Shown piece by piece: positions 33,801 through 45,502 of a stretch of DNA of 64,000 nt. Made by a program: the position numbers and the translations under genes. Positions within the stretch are counted from its first letter, which is position 1; every line of letters begins with the position of its first letter. Under the pieces are notes generated by a model. It ran no database searches. It saw nothing but the letters and a program-made list of their open reading frames with translations, and had not been told where the DNA came from. The DNA comes from Gnetum montanum (lineage: Eukaryota; Streptophyta; Gnetopsida; Gnetales; Gnetaceae), in contig MNCI01020297.1 of the NCBI GenBank assembly GCA_015680685.1, positions 473,182 to 537,181 on the forward strand, written 5' to 3'.

Positions 33801-34255
33801 TGTGGGCCTACTGAACGATGTGCAGGACTGCAACAAGTAAGACCCCTTATAGTTTTGTTTACGGATCTGAAGTTGTATTGCCTCTTGAGTTGTAGGTACC
33901 ATCACTCTGGATGATCCTCATGGATGTCGTGAGTGAAGCCCTGAATAATGAGTCATGAACCATCGACCTCAACTCAGTGGAGGAGGAGTGCACGTAGACA
34001 TTGAGACACATCAAGCACTACCAAAGAAAATAGCAATAGAAGCACCATGCAGACTCGCATCGACGGCTAGTACAGAAGGGAGACCTCGTCCTCAAGGTTG
34101 TCTGTGAGCACGTGAGCAAATTCTTAGCTAACTAGAAAGGTCCTTACATGGTCACTAAAGCCTTCAGGAATGGAGCCTTCAAGCTGGTGGACATGAACGG
34201 AAAGGAGTTCACCAACCTAGTGAATCACTTGTATCTCAAGTTGTACTACATCTGA
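30826..34255 (+). pseudogene. Pol of E-D: RT, RNase H, archaeal-type RNase H, integrase
   Basis: The pre-RT linker contains KILQDNIDVFA and DSDMPGLDP, usual for Tat pol. RT spans about 31200-31830: RIYIDF-DLNKATIKDNFPL, TPWGTFFYTMMPFGLKNA, and YMNDIAVK where YVDD is expected, so a catalytic Asp is lost. A Ty3 RNase H lies at about 32040-32300 (YLSHALIAHKAKYNEVERNF). An archaeal-type RNase H is at about 32550-32945 (FDGAS; TNNEVKYEGLLRGL; ADALATLAL). Integrase is 33201-34255 with a degraded HHCC region, PFQQWGLDLIGPI, VTNNGP and SSPYY. Frameshifts lie in the integrase (near 33500-33560) and many TAG/TGA stops. The end is the TGA at 34253-34255. No protease precedes it. It would copy and integrate the element; it is inactive. 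Confidence 0.88.
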
Positions 34256-34264
34256 AGCACAACG

Positions 34265-34595
34265 ACAAAAATGAGCACCGTCCGCTACGACGATAAACTA
34301 GTGATCGCACCAAGTAGTGTCTGCAATGACGATAAACTAGCTGCATCGAGTAGCATCCACTACGATGTTAAACTGGTGGCAACCATCTACTACGATGTAA
34401 AATTGCCATTTCTAGTCCACTATGACTATAAACTGGCACTGCTCATCCGCTATGACGCTAAACTAGCATGTACGGTCTGCTGGGACCTTAAACTAGCGCA
34501 ACAGTCTGCTGGGACCTTAAAATAGTGCAACAGTCTGCTGGGACCTTAAACCAACACATGGTCTACCAAGACCTTAAACTAGGTTTTCGTCACAT
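34265..34595 (+). repeat. Tandem repeat array in the 3' UTR of E-D
   Basis: About ten degenerate units of CTNYGAYNNTAAACTAGCA type. One frame reads YDDKLV, NDDKLA, YDVKLV, YDYKLAL, YDAKLA, WDLKLA in a row, but this follows from the repeat period and there is no sign of a protein. Same family as 760-1060. Confidence 0.85.
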
Positions 34596-35580
34596 CCCTA
34601 GCATGCACCTACGCTGAGTACGCATCAGACAAGCATGCATGATGCTAACGTATGGGTGGGACATCGTAGCTCTAGAATGCAGTTCACGATGTAATGAGAA
34701 TGCGGTCTGGGACACACGCAACACCACCACCTTTAGCATCATGTTGACCCTCCAAAGATGCCGTATGGCATTATACTAGCCCTTCAAACCTACCGTTTCC
34801 ATGATCCACTGCCCTAACGGTAGTTCCTGGTCTAGTTCCTGTAGCTGGAGTTCCAGCAGTATTGTGGCCCAGCCACAATAACACTCCAGCCCCCTACCAA
34901 CACCTCGTCTCACATGATGTTTAGCTATGTGGTAGCTGGTCCCTTAGTTGAACTAAGAACGCATGTCCTCGGCAGGGATTCTAGGGCATCCGCACTCACT
35001 GCACCTCCTGGTGCATTCGAGGCTAGCTCTTCCACACCGGTGCTGCCAAGGCCACTGCTGGCCTTCTTGCTTTGGACATCGCACATTTGTGATGATACCC
35101 AATAGCTTCAAAAATGCCAGCAGCAAGCAAGACCTTTTCCCCTATGGGCACGACTTGTGACAATAGCAAATGCTACAGTGTCACAAAGCGAGTGCCTCCA
35201 CTAGCTTAGCTACTTTAGAGTGCAAATTCCATGATGTGCGTAACACAAATCACCATATGGAAAGCATTTGTAGGGAGGTAAAAACCCTTCATGGATGTAA
35301 CACAACTCATCTTGTGAAGGAAACACCTGTCCCACAAGGGGTTGAAGAACAGCGCTAGCCAAAGATGAAAACACGAATGAGTCCCTCACAAGTATTCCGA
35401 CGAGGGACTCTACTAAACATCATCTTTTCTCTCTGCCTTAACCTTTGCAAAACCAATGCAACACTCTCAAGTGCAACCAAGTGACATCTCAACACTCATC
35501 AAGCAACAACCTTAGCATTGTGTCTACTGCGGTGTTTCATTTTCTTTGTCAACATCTATCGAGCCCATTCTTTGGACATC
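34596..35580 (+). other. 3' untranslated region of E-D
   Basis: Colinear with 1061-2430 in E-A: GTGGGACATCGTAGCTC at 34651, CAGTATTGTGGCC near 34857, and ATGGATGTAACACAACTC near 35291. Non-coding. Confidence 0.6.
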
Positions 35581-35596
35581 GACAAAGAGGGGCCAA
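35581..35596 (+). promoter_or_regulatory. Polypurine tract of E-D
   Basis: GACAAAGAGGGGCCAA directly before the 3' LTR start TGAAACACC; nearly the same as 2431-2446. Confidence 0.8.
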
Positions 35597-37182
35597 TGAA
35601 ACACCCTAAAAAATTTGAAGTCATTCTTGCTTCACCAGGCCTTGCAATTTTTGTAGCACCACAATAGTTCTTTTGGAGGAGAATGCTCTAAATTTAGGTT
35701 GGAGAGTTCAACAAATTTTCTACTTTGGGCATGAACAAGCTCTACGGGTCACCCTACCTGTCCATCCAAGTAGCTTGCCCAATCGACAACCTACTTAAAA
35801 ATGGTGTATGGAGTTGGCAGCTGCATTCTAGATGCACGAAGTAGTTCAGTAAGTTTTCTAAGTCACGAAGTCTACTATGCTATGCTACACCCTACTATGT
35901 AGTGTAGCAGGCTTTAGAAAACACTTTCAAAGCGAAGTGCCATGTTACGCTATGCTATGTAACGTAGCAAAGCATTGCAACAACTATACCAACAGTTCCC
36001 TCGCTCAGTTGTAAGTCCTTCAACGATGTCCCTTTCCATCAGGAAGTGGCGGACCATGTCTGCTGCTATGCTACGCTGAGCTACAAGGTGCAGCAAGGCG
36101 TAGCAATCCTGCAAAAGAGACAGAAGGTAGCTCAAAGGGAGGAATCAACAAGTTTGTAAGTCTCTTGGAAGCAAAGTTTGCAAATCGACAAATTTTTTGC
36201 AACTAAGGCTAGTCGCTATGCTAGCTAGCATAGCATAGTGTAGAAAGCATGCAACACACATGTAGCAGAACGCATGACAAGGTGCTATGCTATGCCAAGC
36301 ATGCTACGCTACAAAGCACAGCAGGGAATGCAGGTGGTTGTGTGACATCAATGCACTTCACCTAATTGGACCATTGGCACACATCTCCAGACACTGATGG
36401 CATAATTATAGCATGACAGGTGCACAATTATGGCATAACAAGCTCACATTACAATGGTCTTGTAGGTCCAACAGTCATACATGGCACTTGTGACGCTGGT
36501 AAGTCAACGTAGGCCCAGGGCACGTGGCATGCAAACTATGCCTTTAGTGTGTCCTTTAGCCCTATAAATACCTCGATGAGCAGCACTCAAAGGGTTGGAG
36601 TATCTCTAGAGGTTCAAAGAAAAAGCAAGCATGATAGCAGTGAGCACTGAGCATTGTAAGCTTTCTATTTCACACTACAAATAGTTCGCATCTTTAGCTG
36701 GCATTTTGTTCTATCTCCCTTTCTATCACCTTGGTAGAATCCTTGCATTGTCAGTGCCCAAGGCCGTGCCCAACCACACATACTATTTTTCTCGCATGTC
36801 TTGGTTACTCTTGGGATCTCTGCACTTTGCCATGCTGTGCAACCGATTGCATCCACCTTGATAGAGCAAGCTTGTAGCTTCAGAGTGGTGCATTTTTCTA
36901 ACTATATTTTACTTTGTTTCCTACTTATTGTCACATTTTGCACTATTTTTTTTTCTTTATTTACTTTCAAGCATTACTTCGCACTTTCATTCTTGTTTCC
37001 AAATTATTTGTTGCAAAAGGCTATATAGATGCCGATTAAGTCCCTGTTTGATCGACCAGACTATTCAGGGCACCCCGTATCTACACACACCTAGCACAAC
37101 CCTCCCATGGATATGGGGTCAAAACTGTCACACTTGCCGACCCCTCGATGTTTTCCAGTCGTTGACTTTTTTGATCGCTACA
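35597..37182 (+). repeat. 3' LTR of E-D
   Basis: 1586 bp, TGAAACACC to GATCGCTACA. Colinear with 20365-21944, including five hairpins and the TATA box at 36563-36570. It is followed by ATCCC and then E-C gag in frame. Confidence 0.88.
36563..36570 (+). promoter_or_regulatory. TATA box in 3' LTR of E-D
   Basis: AGCCCTATAAATACC, the same context as 21326. Confidence 0.7.
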
Positions 37183-37187
37183 ATCCC

Positions 37188-38620
37188 CACTAGAGAAATA
37201 AAAGTTAATCCATAATTTCCTAGGTACTTTAAACTAGTCCACTTTTTCCATTATCATAAACTATGTAGTTATGATAAAGACTTCTACATCGTGTTGAAGG
37301 ATGACCTTCAAAGGATGATAGGTAGGGGGAGAGCTAGTCTTAGATGCTTCCAACCTAGTCTAGTAACAAAATCTATTAATGCAAGTCTACAAGGATCCAT
37401 TAAATGCTAATGATAGCCCTTGCATCATTTCTGCATTCAACATTGATGATGATTAGAGACCCTCAAGAGAACCATTTGTGATCCAAGTACCCCCTTATGA
37501 TGAAAGGGCTTCTTTAGCATCCACTAGCTCAAGATCCTTCTTGGTCATAAGATTACCATTACAAATGCCTCTGGGGGAATCTTTTGACATCAAGGTGACC
37601 CAACCTAACATATCCCAACTAGCCAAAACCTAACCAATTGCACAAAAACCTTTTATGTTGGCCAATGGTACTACCTCTTCCTCACAACCAATAGCTAATA
37701 ATTGAAATACCTCAACCAAGCAAATGAAGAAGCATAAGAAAACGCTAGGCAACAAGGGTGACAAATAGATAGAGGCAAGGAAGGAAGTGGGCCTATAAAA
37801 GCCCACTCCCATATTGACTATACCCATAACCTTATCTGGTCAACCCATTTCAACCAACAAGCCATAGGAAGATACCAAAATCCATATCTAGAAGAATGAG
37901 GAAAAGCCCCAACAACCACAATCTAAAGCTGAAGTTTGTGGTTTGGGACACATGGAGGAGTAAAGCACAATCAAGGTGACAAGCTCATGACCAACAATAA
38001 AAACTTCCTCAATACAATTGACCAATTCAGGAAATCCCTCAAGCAAAAGAATATAACTTTGAGCTTGTATAACTTGATCATGACTTCCACCATACATCGT
38101 TACGCATTAGTCAGAATGTTGACTTCCATCCTTATTAGTGAGGACATCCCCACTAATGAGAAAGCCATCAATGTAGTAATGGTTCCTACATTACCGAGGG
38201 AGAAGATTTTAACACCCCTAGTATTTTGCAATAGTAAAATCAAAGTTAATTACCAAAATGGTGAAGTAACTAGGGTTCCTTTATTCATAATCATACATGT
38301 AGTGCAATTTAAAGTGCATTGGGTACATGTTGATGATGGAGCCACAACCAACATCATCCCATGCATCATTTTTGAATTGTTGGGCCTAACTGAGTAGATA
38401 CAACCTACATCAACAGCTATCCTTAAATCTTTTAGTGGATTTAGGGTTGTTGTCAAGGGGTCTATCTCCTTGGATTTTTTGGTAGAGGATAAATTTCTCA
38501 TAATGGCCAATTTCTTGATGGTATAGGAAAAACCAAGGTTCAACCTCATCCTAATAAGACCATGTTGGCTCAATTATAGACTATGTTGTCACCCATCCAT
38601 CAAGAAATTTATCTTTCTTA
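37188..38620 (+). pseudogene. Gag C-terminus and protease of E-C
   Basis: The frame continues from 20364 as TREIKVNP, then the knuckle region FHYHKLCSYDKDFYIVLKDD, parallel to E-D gag at 24830-24900. A lysine-rich linker follows. The protease starts at about 38200: KILTPLVFCNSKIKVNYQNG, then WVHVDDGATTNIIP with DDG at the active site, then LGL. FNLILIRP is the decayed ILGRPWL motif. The open piece 37936-38397 is the longest intact part. Frameshifts and stops follow. Confidence 0.78.
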
Positions 38621-39300
38621 CAAGGGGGTTGAAATCATCATCCACGGTGACTAATAAGCATAACTCTAGAATCACACAAGTTTTCAAACAATTGAAACCA
38701 AAGGTCTAATTCAAAAGATGGCCAAGAAATAGGAATGGATATGGAAATAGAGAAGTAGGAAAAATTAATGAAATGGATGAGAAGTAGTCCCAACATCATG
38801 CATAAATTCAGAGAAATCATCATTGACGTTCTGGAAGATGCGAAGGTTAGTTCAAATCCATGATCAACAAAAGCTATGCAAGTTTGTCCTTCCCAAAGTA
38901 GGCTCTTACCATAATTCCCTTAGATAACCACTTCTATACATGTCTATGGGCACTCAAGAAGTTAAATGTTGACCATGCCTTTATTTCAAATAACACACAA
39001 TTTCCATGGTTGGGATGTTGCATTATACTACACAAGGCCAAAAGGCTCATAATCACATGTAGCAATTAGGTGAATAATGGGATGAGAAGGGATTGCAGAG
39101 ATCAAGATTGAAGGTACATGACCATGTCCATAATAGGTTTTTGTGATAAATGTGATAAAAATGATCTGCATACTTGTCCTTCCAAGTTTAGACCAAGTCT
39201 ATATAATGAACAATAACCCAACATTGATGTGTTTCTTCCTACCAACCACCATGAGTCCACAACGACCTCAAAGAATAATCATCACTCCAAAAAGAGAAGA
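37188..39300 (+). mobile_element. E-C, right segment: end of gag, protease, unresolved tail
   Basis: It continues the E-C gag directly after E-D. After the protease (to about 38600) no further Tat feature was recognised; sequence related to E-E begins at about 39304. Whether E-C is truncated there or interrupted cannot be said. Confidence 0.65.
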
Positions 39301-39303
39301 AAA
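38621..39303. other. Unassigned stretch after E-C protease
   Basis: Short broken frames only. A weak frame reads RNRNGYGNREVGKINEMDEK near 38720-38790. No LTR, repeat or domain recognised. Confidence 0.35.
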
Positions 39304-40079
39304 GAGAAGGAAGGACCTTAGTTAGAGGGATGCCTTCAAGCATGGGTAACATGTCTTTCTAGCCCCATAACAAGTGCTTGTAGCTCATTATTGTGCCTAA
39401 GGGGTGTGCTTTGAATTTCCATTATTATTATTACTATTTCTTTTTATTTCTTTTTTCTTTGATTGATTTTTTTTATTTTTTCATTTTTTGCTTCTGCTTT
39501 TGGATTTTAAATTTTTTTTTGAAATGGGAACCACACCATGCAAAGGCATAGCTTCCTATTTATTGGTCAACAAAGGAGTGATTATACGTTCCTCAAAAAT
39601 TCATAAACCACATGAAGGAAGACAAGCAAAAAACCCAACAAGTCCCCTTGATGTCACACCCTTACCATTCCCACTTGGTCATTCCCTCTTTCTTCAAGGT
39701 ATAATGATCATTGATTAATTTTAGTTTCACAGAAGAAGAACCAAATTGTTTCCATGAAAAGGACCTTTTATTTAGAGAATTGGAGTTATGCATGAGGTGG
39801 TCTCACTACTTTACACAATTACTTATCCAACCATCTTAATATCATAGAACAAAATCCCAACACATAGCATTGACTTCTACATCATAACTTGGTAATATTA
39901 TTAAGAAAAAATTGAAATATATTAATTAAACATAAAGAAAATGACTCAAGAAAAGAGAAAAATATAAAGAAAAGAAAAATATTAAGAATTGGAAAACATA
40001 CGAAGAATCAAAAAAATTTGGAAGAAATAGGAAAATGATAGAAAATTATAAAATGAAAAAGGTGAAAACCACTTATTAG

Positions 40080-42780
40080 TTCTTGAACTAGGATAGAGCA
40101 TCTTCCCCACAACTAATCTCATGATCACACAGTTGGGAGGTGGACTACATAATCCCCTTACTATACGCCATTGGTTTTCCATCTATCACTATTATTGATT
40201 TAATTAATCATGTGGTAGAACATCTAACATTGATGATAGTCTTGTTTGGATCATTTGGAGATGTATCTTCATCTAGACTTGAAGGTATTTCTATTTTTGG
40301 GGATATAGATGTGCTTGCTTCTTCTTCTTAATTTTTTATTTTAATTCTTGGGTCTCCATGTTTAATATCCTCTTCTGGTGTATAATCAAAGTGTAAGATA
40401 TTTATGTCTAAGTCCTTTGTTTGGTTTTTTTTCTTAATTCTAAAACCAATAAGTGGATCTGTTACCTCCATGCATCTTTGAAATAATTTTATATTCTCAT
40501 TTTAAACCCACTAGGTTTCTTCTAGTTTAGTGGCTACTATGTAGCTCATACACTTACTCTCAAACTTTGTTGTGGGCTGTGTTAATATTTTAATTTTTTG
40601 GCCCACAACTACATTCTTTACTATTAGTAGTGATGCATGGATTCTTCTATCTCTTCACAATGATAGATTCATAATTTCTATCAAGTATTAGAGTAACGAT
40701 GGATGTTGGCCTTTGTGTATGATTGGATGAAATTGATTGTGAAAGGTAGGGTGTTGTACTTAATTGGCATTATGCTAGTTTGGATAAGTTAGTAGGTCCA
40801 AAAATTTTATGCTTACATGTGGGAACCATCCTAAAGAAAGGGTGTTTCCAGGATTGTGGTAAAGATCTACTAGCATTATCATTTCTATGTATGTTTGCAG
40901 CACAAGTGGCATTCTTTCATTGATGTTGTGGTGTTGAACCTTCTTATGTTGTTGGATGTGACATATGATGGAGACAAGTATGAGAATATTAATGATATGA
41001 CGAAGGATGAGAGGTGTGATATGGTGATCTCATATAAGATGTTGTGGGTTGATGATATTCAGGAGCGTAGTAGTAGTGATTTGAGATAGAAGAAGTAGAA
41101 CTAGTTGGGGAAATAGGTTGTTGAATAGGATATCCATACAAGTTTGGCTGATAGTATGGGTAGTGCGGGGTTGATGATGGCCTCCCCCATGACTGTGGAT
41201 TTTACCACTATAGTTGATAGCAATTTTAAGGTTGATAATAAGTCCCACTAGGATAGTATAGTTGGTTGTAGGACTATCTATAATTACCTTGTGAGTAAGG
41301 TAATTTCCTAAGCATTTTCTTTTGTATAAACTTGGAATTCAATGCAAAAGCCCAATACTCATGTAAATGTAACATGACTAGGCAATTGCCCTTTGGATGA
41401 TCATATAGGTAAATGTCACATCCATCATCTTCTTTAGTGGTTGAGTCTATATCCTTTTCTTCTATAGTAATTTTCCTTTTTTATTAATCAATGTTTGTAC
41501 TTGTATTCTAGTCCCTTTTCCTCCTTTTGTTATGATCACTTGATTTGTTTTTCATTACTCTCTCCTCTATGGTTTCTATGCAAGTTGTAACTTTCTCATC
41601 TATCCATTTAAACATCTTATCTAACCTTGCTTCAAGTTCATCAATAGAATTTTGTATTGGCAAAGTTTGTTGTAAAATCACCACATCGAGAGCTCCCTAT
41701 TTTTCCTCATCATAGATATGGATCCTTTTATTTTGAATAATTAGATCCCAATGATATTTCTCAACATTATCTTGTTTGCATAGCTCTCCTTATTCTTTTT
41801 CCACATAGAGGATTAGCTTTTTCATTTGATGGGTTTCTACTTCATATAATTGGCCTTGGGCATACATCCCAAGGGTCTCTATTTTTTGACTATGAAGCCC
41901 ATCTATGATGTGGAAAAAGTTTCTCTTCTTGAGAGAAACCTTAGTGTGGACATTTATTTAGTAGAGAATAGTATCTATCTAGGGCCATATCCAAGGGTTC
42001 ATGTTGTTCTTGTTTCCATCATTGGATTCGTTTCCTTAGGTTGAACACCCTTGTATAGGTTTGGTATTTCTCATTGAAGAGTTCTAAGCATTGTGAGCCA
42101 CCGATGGATTGAATTTGGTTTAAATGATCTATACCACACTTTGTATTTGTCTATTAGTATCCTAGGAAAGAGCTTAAGCTTTTTACATCCATTTTCAATG
42201 TTTTGTAAGATGTAGGTATCGTTGAAGTCTTGCAAATGATATTGTGGATCAAAATCATAGCCTCCTGCAAATTTAGTAATATTATTCATATCAAGCCTTT
42301 TGATGTGACTTTCCTTGTGATGCCTCTAGGATATTTTAACTACCTCTATGATCTACATCAAGCTCTTAGTGGCCAACAAGGGTTCATTGTCATCAGACAT
42401 GTCATGGTGAAAATTTCTATTCTATTTGTCTAATTGTGATTATTTTTTCTATGCTCATTTTGATATCTTTTATTTTTCCCTTGGTTTTGATTTCTATTTT
42501 TATTTAGATCCCATAGTGGAGCTCTATCTGTATACCTACATTCATCTTTGTTAAAGCTAGACATTGAAGAGGTAGAGGAAGATGAGGAACTAGGAGATTC
42601 ACCATGGCTTCTAAAGTGTTCCCCATGGTTCCTTGATGTATCGTTTCCAATATTTAAGGAGGTCCTAGGGCTTGAGGCCTCCCTTGATCTAGGACATACT
42701 TCATCTCCTCTAGGATTGTCTACCTTACATGAATGTAGTCCTTGNCATGATCAGGTTGAATTCTATGGATGAGACTAATT
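40080..42780 (-). pseudogene. Gag(-protease) of E-E
   Basis: The gag core reads EKYQTYTRVFNLRKRIQ, then LDMALDRYYSLLNKCPH-GFS, close to the Athila gag pattern RYKxLLRxCPHHG. A Cys/His segment DDGCDIYLYDHPKGNC follows near 41390, parallel to GGCKICQYDHPKLCC in E-F. Near 40530 VATKLEETQW matches VATTQQEYTQW of E-F. The protease active site itself could not be found. Stops and frameshifts are many; an N is at 42745. No reverse transcriptase. Confidence 0.6.
42745..42745. other. Single N, probable contig join
   Basis: One N in the 5' part of the E-E gag region. No flanking duplication is visible. Confidence 0.5.
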
Positions 42781-43619
42781 GTGGCATCTAGATCATTATG
42801 GCTTGATCATAATTTACTATCTTCCCACTTGGACTAGTGATGGATTTGTTACATTTGATTTAGTCCAAAGTAAGGCATATGATTCTTGATGTTGTTTTAG
42901 CCTTATTCTACTCCTAATGATAATAAAGAAATCTATTATTTAAACTAATTAACAATAGAAAGTAAAGTCTAAACTAGCCTATAAGCAATAAGTGCCCTTT
43001 CCTAACTTACCGTACACATCTTAAACCCACATATCCACTAATAGGATTATCAAGCACTATGCTACTGGGTGAACCAAGTAATAACACTATTGGGATTACC
43101 AAGAGAATCCATGTTTACACTCGAAACTAGTCATGCTTATTCTACAAATTCATTAATATGCATGAAAACATAAATATTAACTAAGTACATGAAATGTAAA
43201 TTTCAGGAAAAGTAAACTTAATCTAAATCAAAGTGATGCAATGAATAAGAATCAATATTGATCTTATTGTCATTCATGCAATGTGTCTAGGTACATTTCC
43301 ACTCAAATAAGATGTTGTACAATTGACTCAAATCTACACTATGGGCACTCACTAACTATTCTCTAAGACTATAGAATAAAACTGCAAGAGTTTGACTACT
43401 CTATTGACCAAAAAATGCTAAAACATGGTGGAAGTGCATGTATTTATAGAATTTATTGTGGAGCTATGTTAATGGGACCCCATAGATGCAACAAATGCTA
43501 CATTTGACATGGCCCTGTTGATAGGGCAACATCACATAGACGAGGCCACATTGATGGGGACCTATTAATGAGGCCATGTTGATGGGGGTCCATTGACATG
43601 ACACTTTGATGGTTCATCA
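42781..43619 (-). repeat. 5' LTR of E-E (3' border approximate)
   Basis: On the minus strand it starts TGATGAACCATC, matching E-F TGATGAGCCGCG. TATA box CTATAAATAC at 43448-43441. The centre shares GGTAATCCCAATAGTGTT with E-F LTRs (GGTAATCCCAACAGTGTT). The end lies somewhere near 42780-42840. Confidence 0.6.
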
Positions 43620-44559
43620 CCTATTTCAAGGTTGGGATAAATAGCATTTGTAAAATGTGCCTACAACTTTCATCCTTCCTCTATTATCATCAACATCTAA
43701 TATGAACTGATTTCTCTCCATGAAAGAAAAATGTTGTTTCAAGTTACAAACCTAAGTATAGCCCCAACTGTAGCACTAACGAAACCCTAGACTTGATCAC
43801 ATTATCAATTGTAAAAAATCCTTGATGTTGTTCTTCCTAGGATTCTAACTACCATGAGGAAGCAACAATTTCAAGGGTAGTAGATGTAGACATGGTGAAT
43901 AATACGATGGCAACACAACAACATCATCAACACAGTTGGTAGCAGGATGCATGTAGGAACTTTTTTGTTTCTCTATGTCAAGTGCAGTGGCAACAATGCT
44001 ACAAATAGCATGATACATAGTAGCAAAATTTTTTTAACAACATGTAATGATGCACAACAACTTCATCGGTATCAACAGAAACTACATTAGTAATGGCATC
44101 ATCATTTCCCTCAACCAAGACAACACCCATAGCGAAAAAGATGATACAACATGATGAATGATGAATCCTCTTCCCTACAATACGTGCTAGACCATAGATC
44201 TTTGCCCCTATGTTTCCACAACCAATTGGAGAGAATCATTTTTCATTTTGAAATTTAAAATTTAGGCTAGAACATAATAAAAAACTATATAGATTATTAG
44301 ATGTGAATGAAATATAACATAATTTTAAATCAAATAAGAAACACATACATAAGAAGCTATGATTTAGAAAGGAGTGATATAGACCTTTGTTTTTAATTAT
44401 TATTTTATTTCATATGAAAATTATCTATAAGTACAGCTAAACCTCCCAGCTTTTTGCATTTGACATGATACTTGCCAACTATGGCATGTATCTCTCCAAT
44501 TTTTGTAACTTCTCATGGTAACTTCCAATATATTTCTTATCAAGAAAACACTTGGCAAC
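43620..44559. other. Unassigned stretch between E-E and E-F
   Basis: No convincing frame or repeat. It may be the left part of the E-G 5' LTR, because E-F separates it from 51635 by a clean insertion with a GCAAC duplication. Contains many CAACA/CATCA words. Confidence 0.4.
44555..44559 (+). repeat. Target-site duplication of E-F, left
   Basis: GCAAC, identical to 51635-51639 right of E-F. Five bases is the normal size for Ty3/gypsy integration. Confidence 0.9.
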
Positions 44560-45356
44560 TAATGAGCCACAATACTGTGTCTGTCCCTGCGATATCGCGT
44601 ATGCAATATCACAGCCCGCCGCAATGTCTATAAATAAGAGACGGCCTTCCCTATTTTGGACATCTAAATTTAGACCCTTAGCCAAACTATAGTAGTTTTA
44701 CCATTCCAGAGTTAAATAATTTCCATGTGCTCGCAGTAGTAGTCTTAAAGTGAACGGATCTTTATTCGAGAAAATTGTACGTGAGCACACATTTGTGTAC
44801 AGCAATAAAGATGAACTTTCTAATAAACCTTGCAACATGTGGACTAAGCTAAATAGGAGTTAATTACTATTAAATGTTTAAATACTTTCCTAGATAATTA
44901 ATCTCTCTCAACCCTTGACTCTCCTATTTAAGTGCACTTAGTACAATTGCTTCGAGCACATGTGCAATGCTTGGTAACCCAGTAATGAATAGCATTTGGT
45001 AATCCTAACAGCGTTGCACTGGTTCAGGGTGTTTTTAGCAAGTGGGAACAGATACTGATGCTAGGACAATTAGAACTTAGCTACTGAATAGTTAAGGAAA
45101 GTTAGTCACTTAGTTCACTTCACCTTCCCCCATTAGCATAAGACATTAAAAAGATAAAATATATAAAAATCATATACCTCAAGCTTACTTAACCATACAA
45201 CCGTGATAATACAAGTAAGTTTGGGAAGAATCTGATTGATTAACCTTAAGTGTTTCATTAAGGCATGTAAGCACTTAGTCCTTGGAGTTCGACCAAATCA
45301 TGTGTGAGATGCTCGTATTCATATGATTGAGTGTAGGGGTACCTTGCCACTCATCA
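44560..45356 (+). repeat. 5' LTR of E-F
   Basis: 797 bp, starts TAATGAGCC (the usual TG changed to TA) and ends CCACTCATCA. Colinear with 50844-51634. Confidence 0.88.
44629..44636 (+). promoter_or_regulatory. TATA box in 5' LTR of E-F
   Basis: GTCTATAAATAAGAG; the same context is at 50907-50914 and, in the LTR fragment, at 58715-58722. Confidence 0.7.
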
Positions 45357-45376
45357 TTGGTGCCATTTTCGAGGAC
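45357..45376 (+). promoter_or_regulatory. Primer-binding site of E-F
   Basis: TTGGTGCCATTTTCGAGGAC begins directly after the LTR. It resembles the Athila-type site TGGCGCCGTTGCCGGGGA (13 of 18 positions by eye, four of the five differences being transitions). Confidence 0.6.
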
Positions 45377-45502
45377 TTAGTTGTTTTTGCGCTACGTAGA
45401 ACATAGGAGATCATTCATATTGTTGGGATGTTAGAATGAACCCTTAGGATTGATCAAAAGAAAAATAAGATAATGATAAATAGCACACTAAACAAGACAA
45501 AA

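Larger units (their letters stand above)
20365..37182 (+). mobile_element. E-D: complete 16.8-kb Tat-lineage element with antisense gene
   Basis: Order: 5' LTR (20365-21944), leader with 122-bp tandem repeats, gag (22608 to about 25230), short repeats, antisense gene (29892-25678), tandem repeats, pol with reverse transcriptase, RNase H, archaeal-type RNase H and integrase (30826-34255), tandem repeats, 3' UTR, polypurine tract, 3' LTR (35597-37182). The flanking 5-mers are GTCCT and ATCCC, different by two transitions. Joining 20364 to 37188 restores the E-C gag frame, which supports both ends. The protease is missing. By eye the LTRs differ by roughly 10-15% over the first 180 bases, so the insertion is old. 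Confidence 0.9.
39304..43619 (-). mobile_element. E-E: Athila-like gag-only element, minus strand, 3' end unresolved
   Basis: On the minus strand: LTR start TGATGAACCATC at 43619, TATA box at 43448-43441, gag about 42780-41030, protease region to about 40080, and a 3' untranslated part to about 39304. The part 39304-39690 is the reverse complement relative of 49350-49660 in E-F (GGGTGTGACATCAAGGGG shared), so both are the same family. The 3' LTR was not found; the left border is approximate. Confidence 0.65.

Noticed and set aside
34271-34525. Frame with repeated YDDKLA-like peptides
   Set aside because: It follows from the tandem DNA repeat of the 3' UTR; the same unit is in other frames and strands elsewhere.
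44479-44685. 68-residue minus frame across the E-F left end
   Set aside because: It spans the insertion border of E-F, so it cannot be an old gene; no motif.
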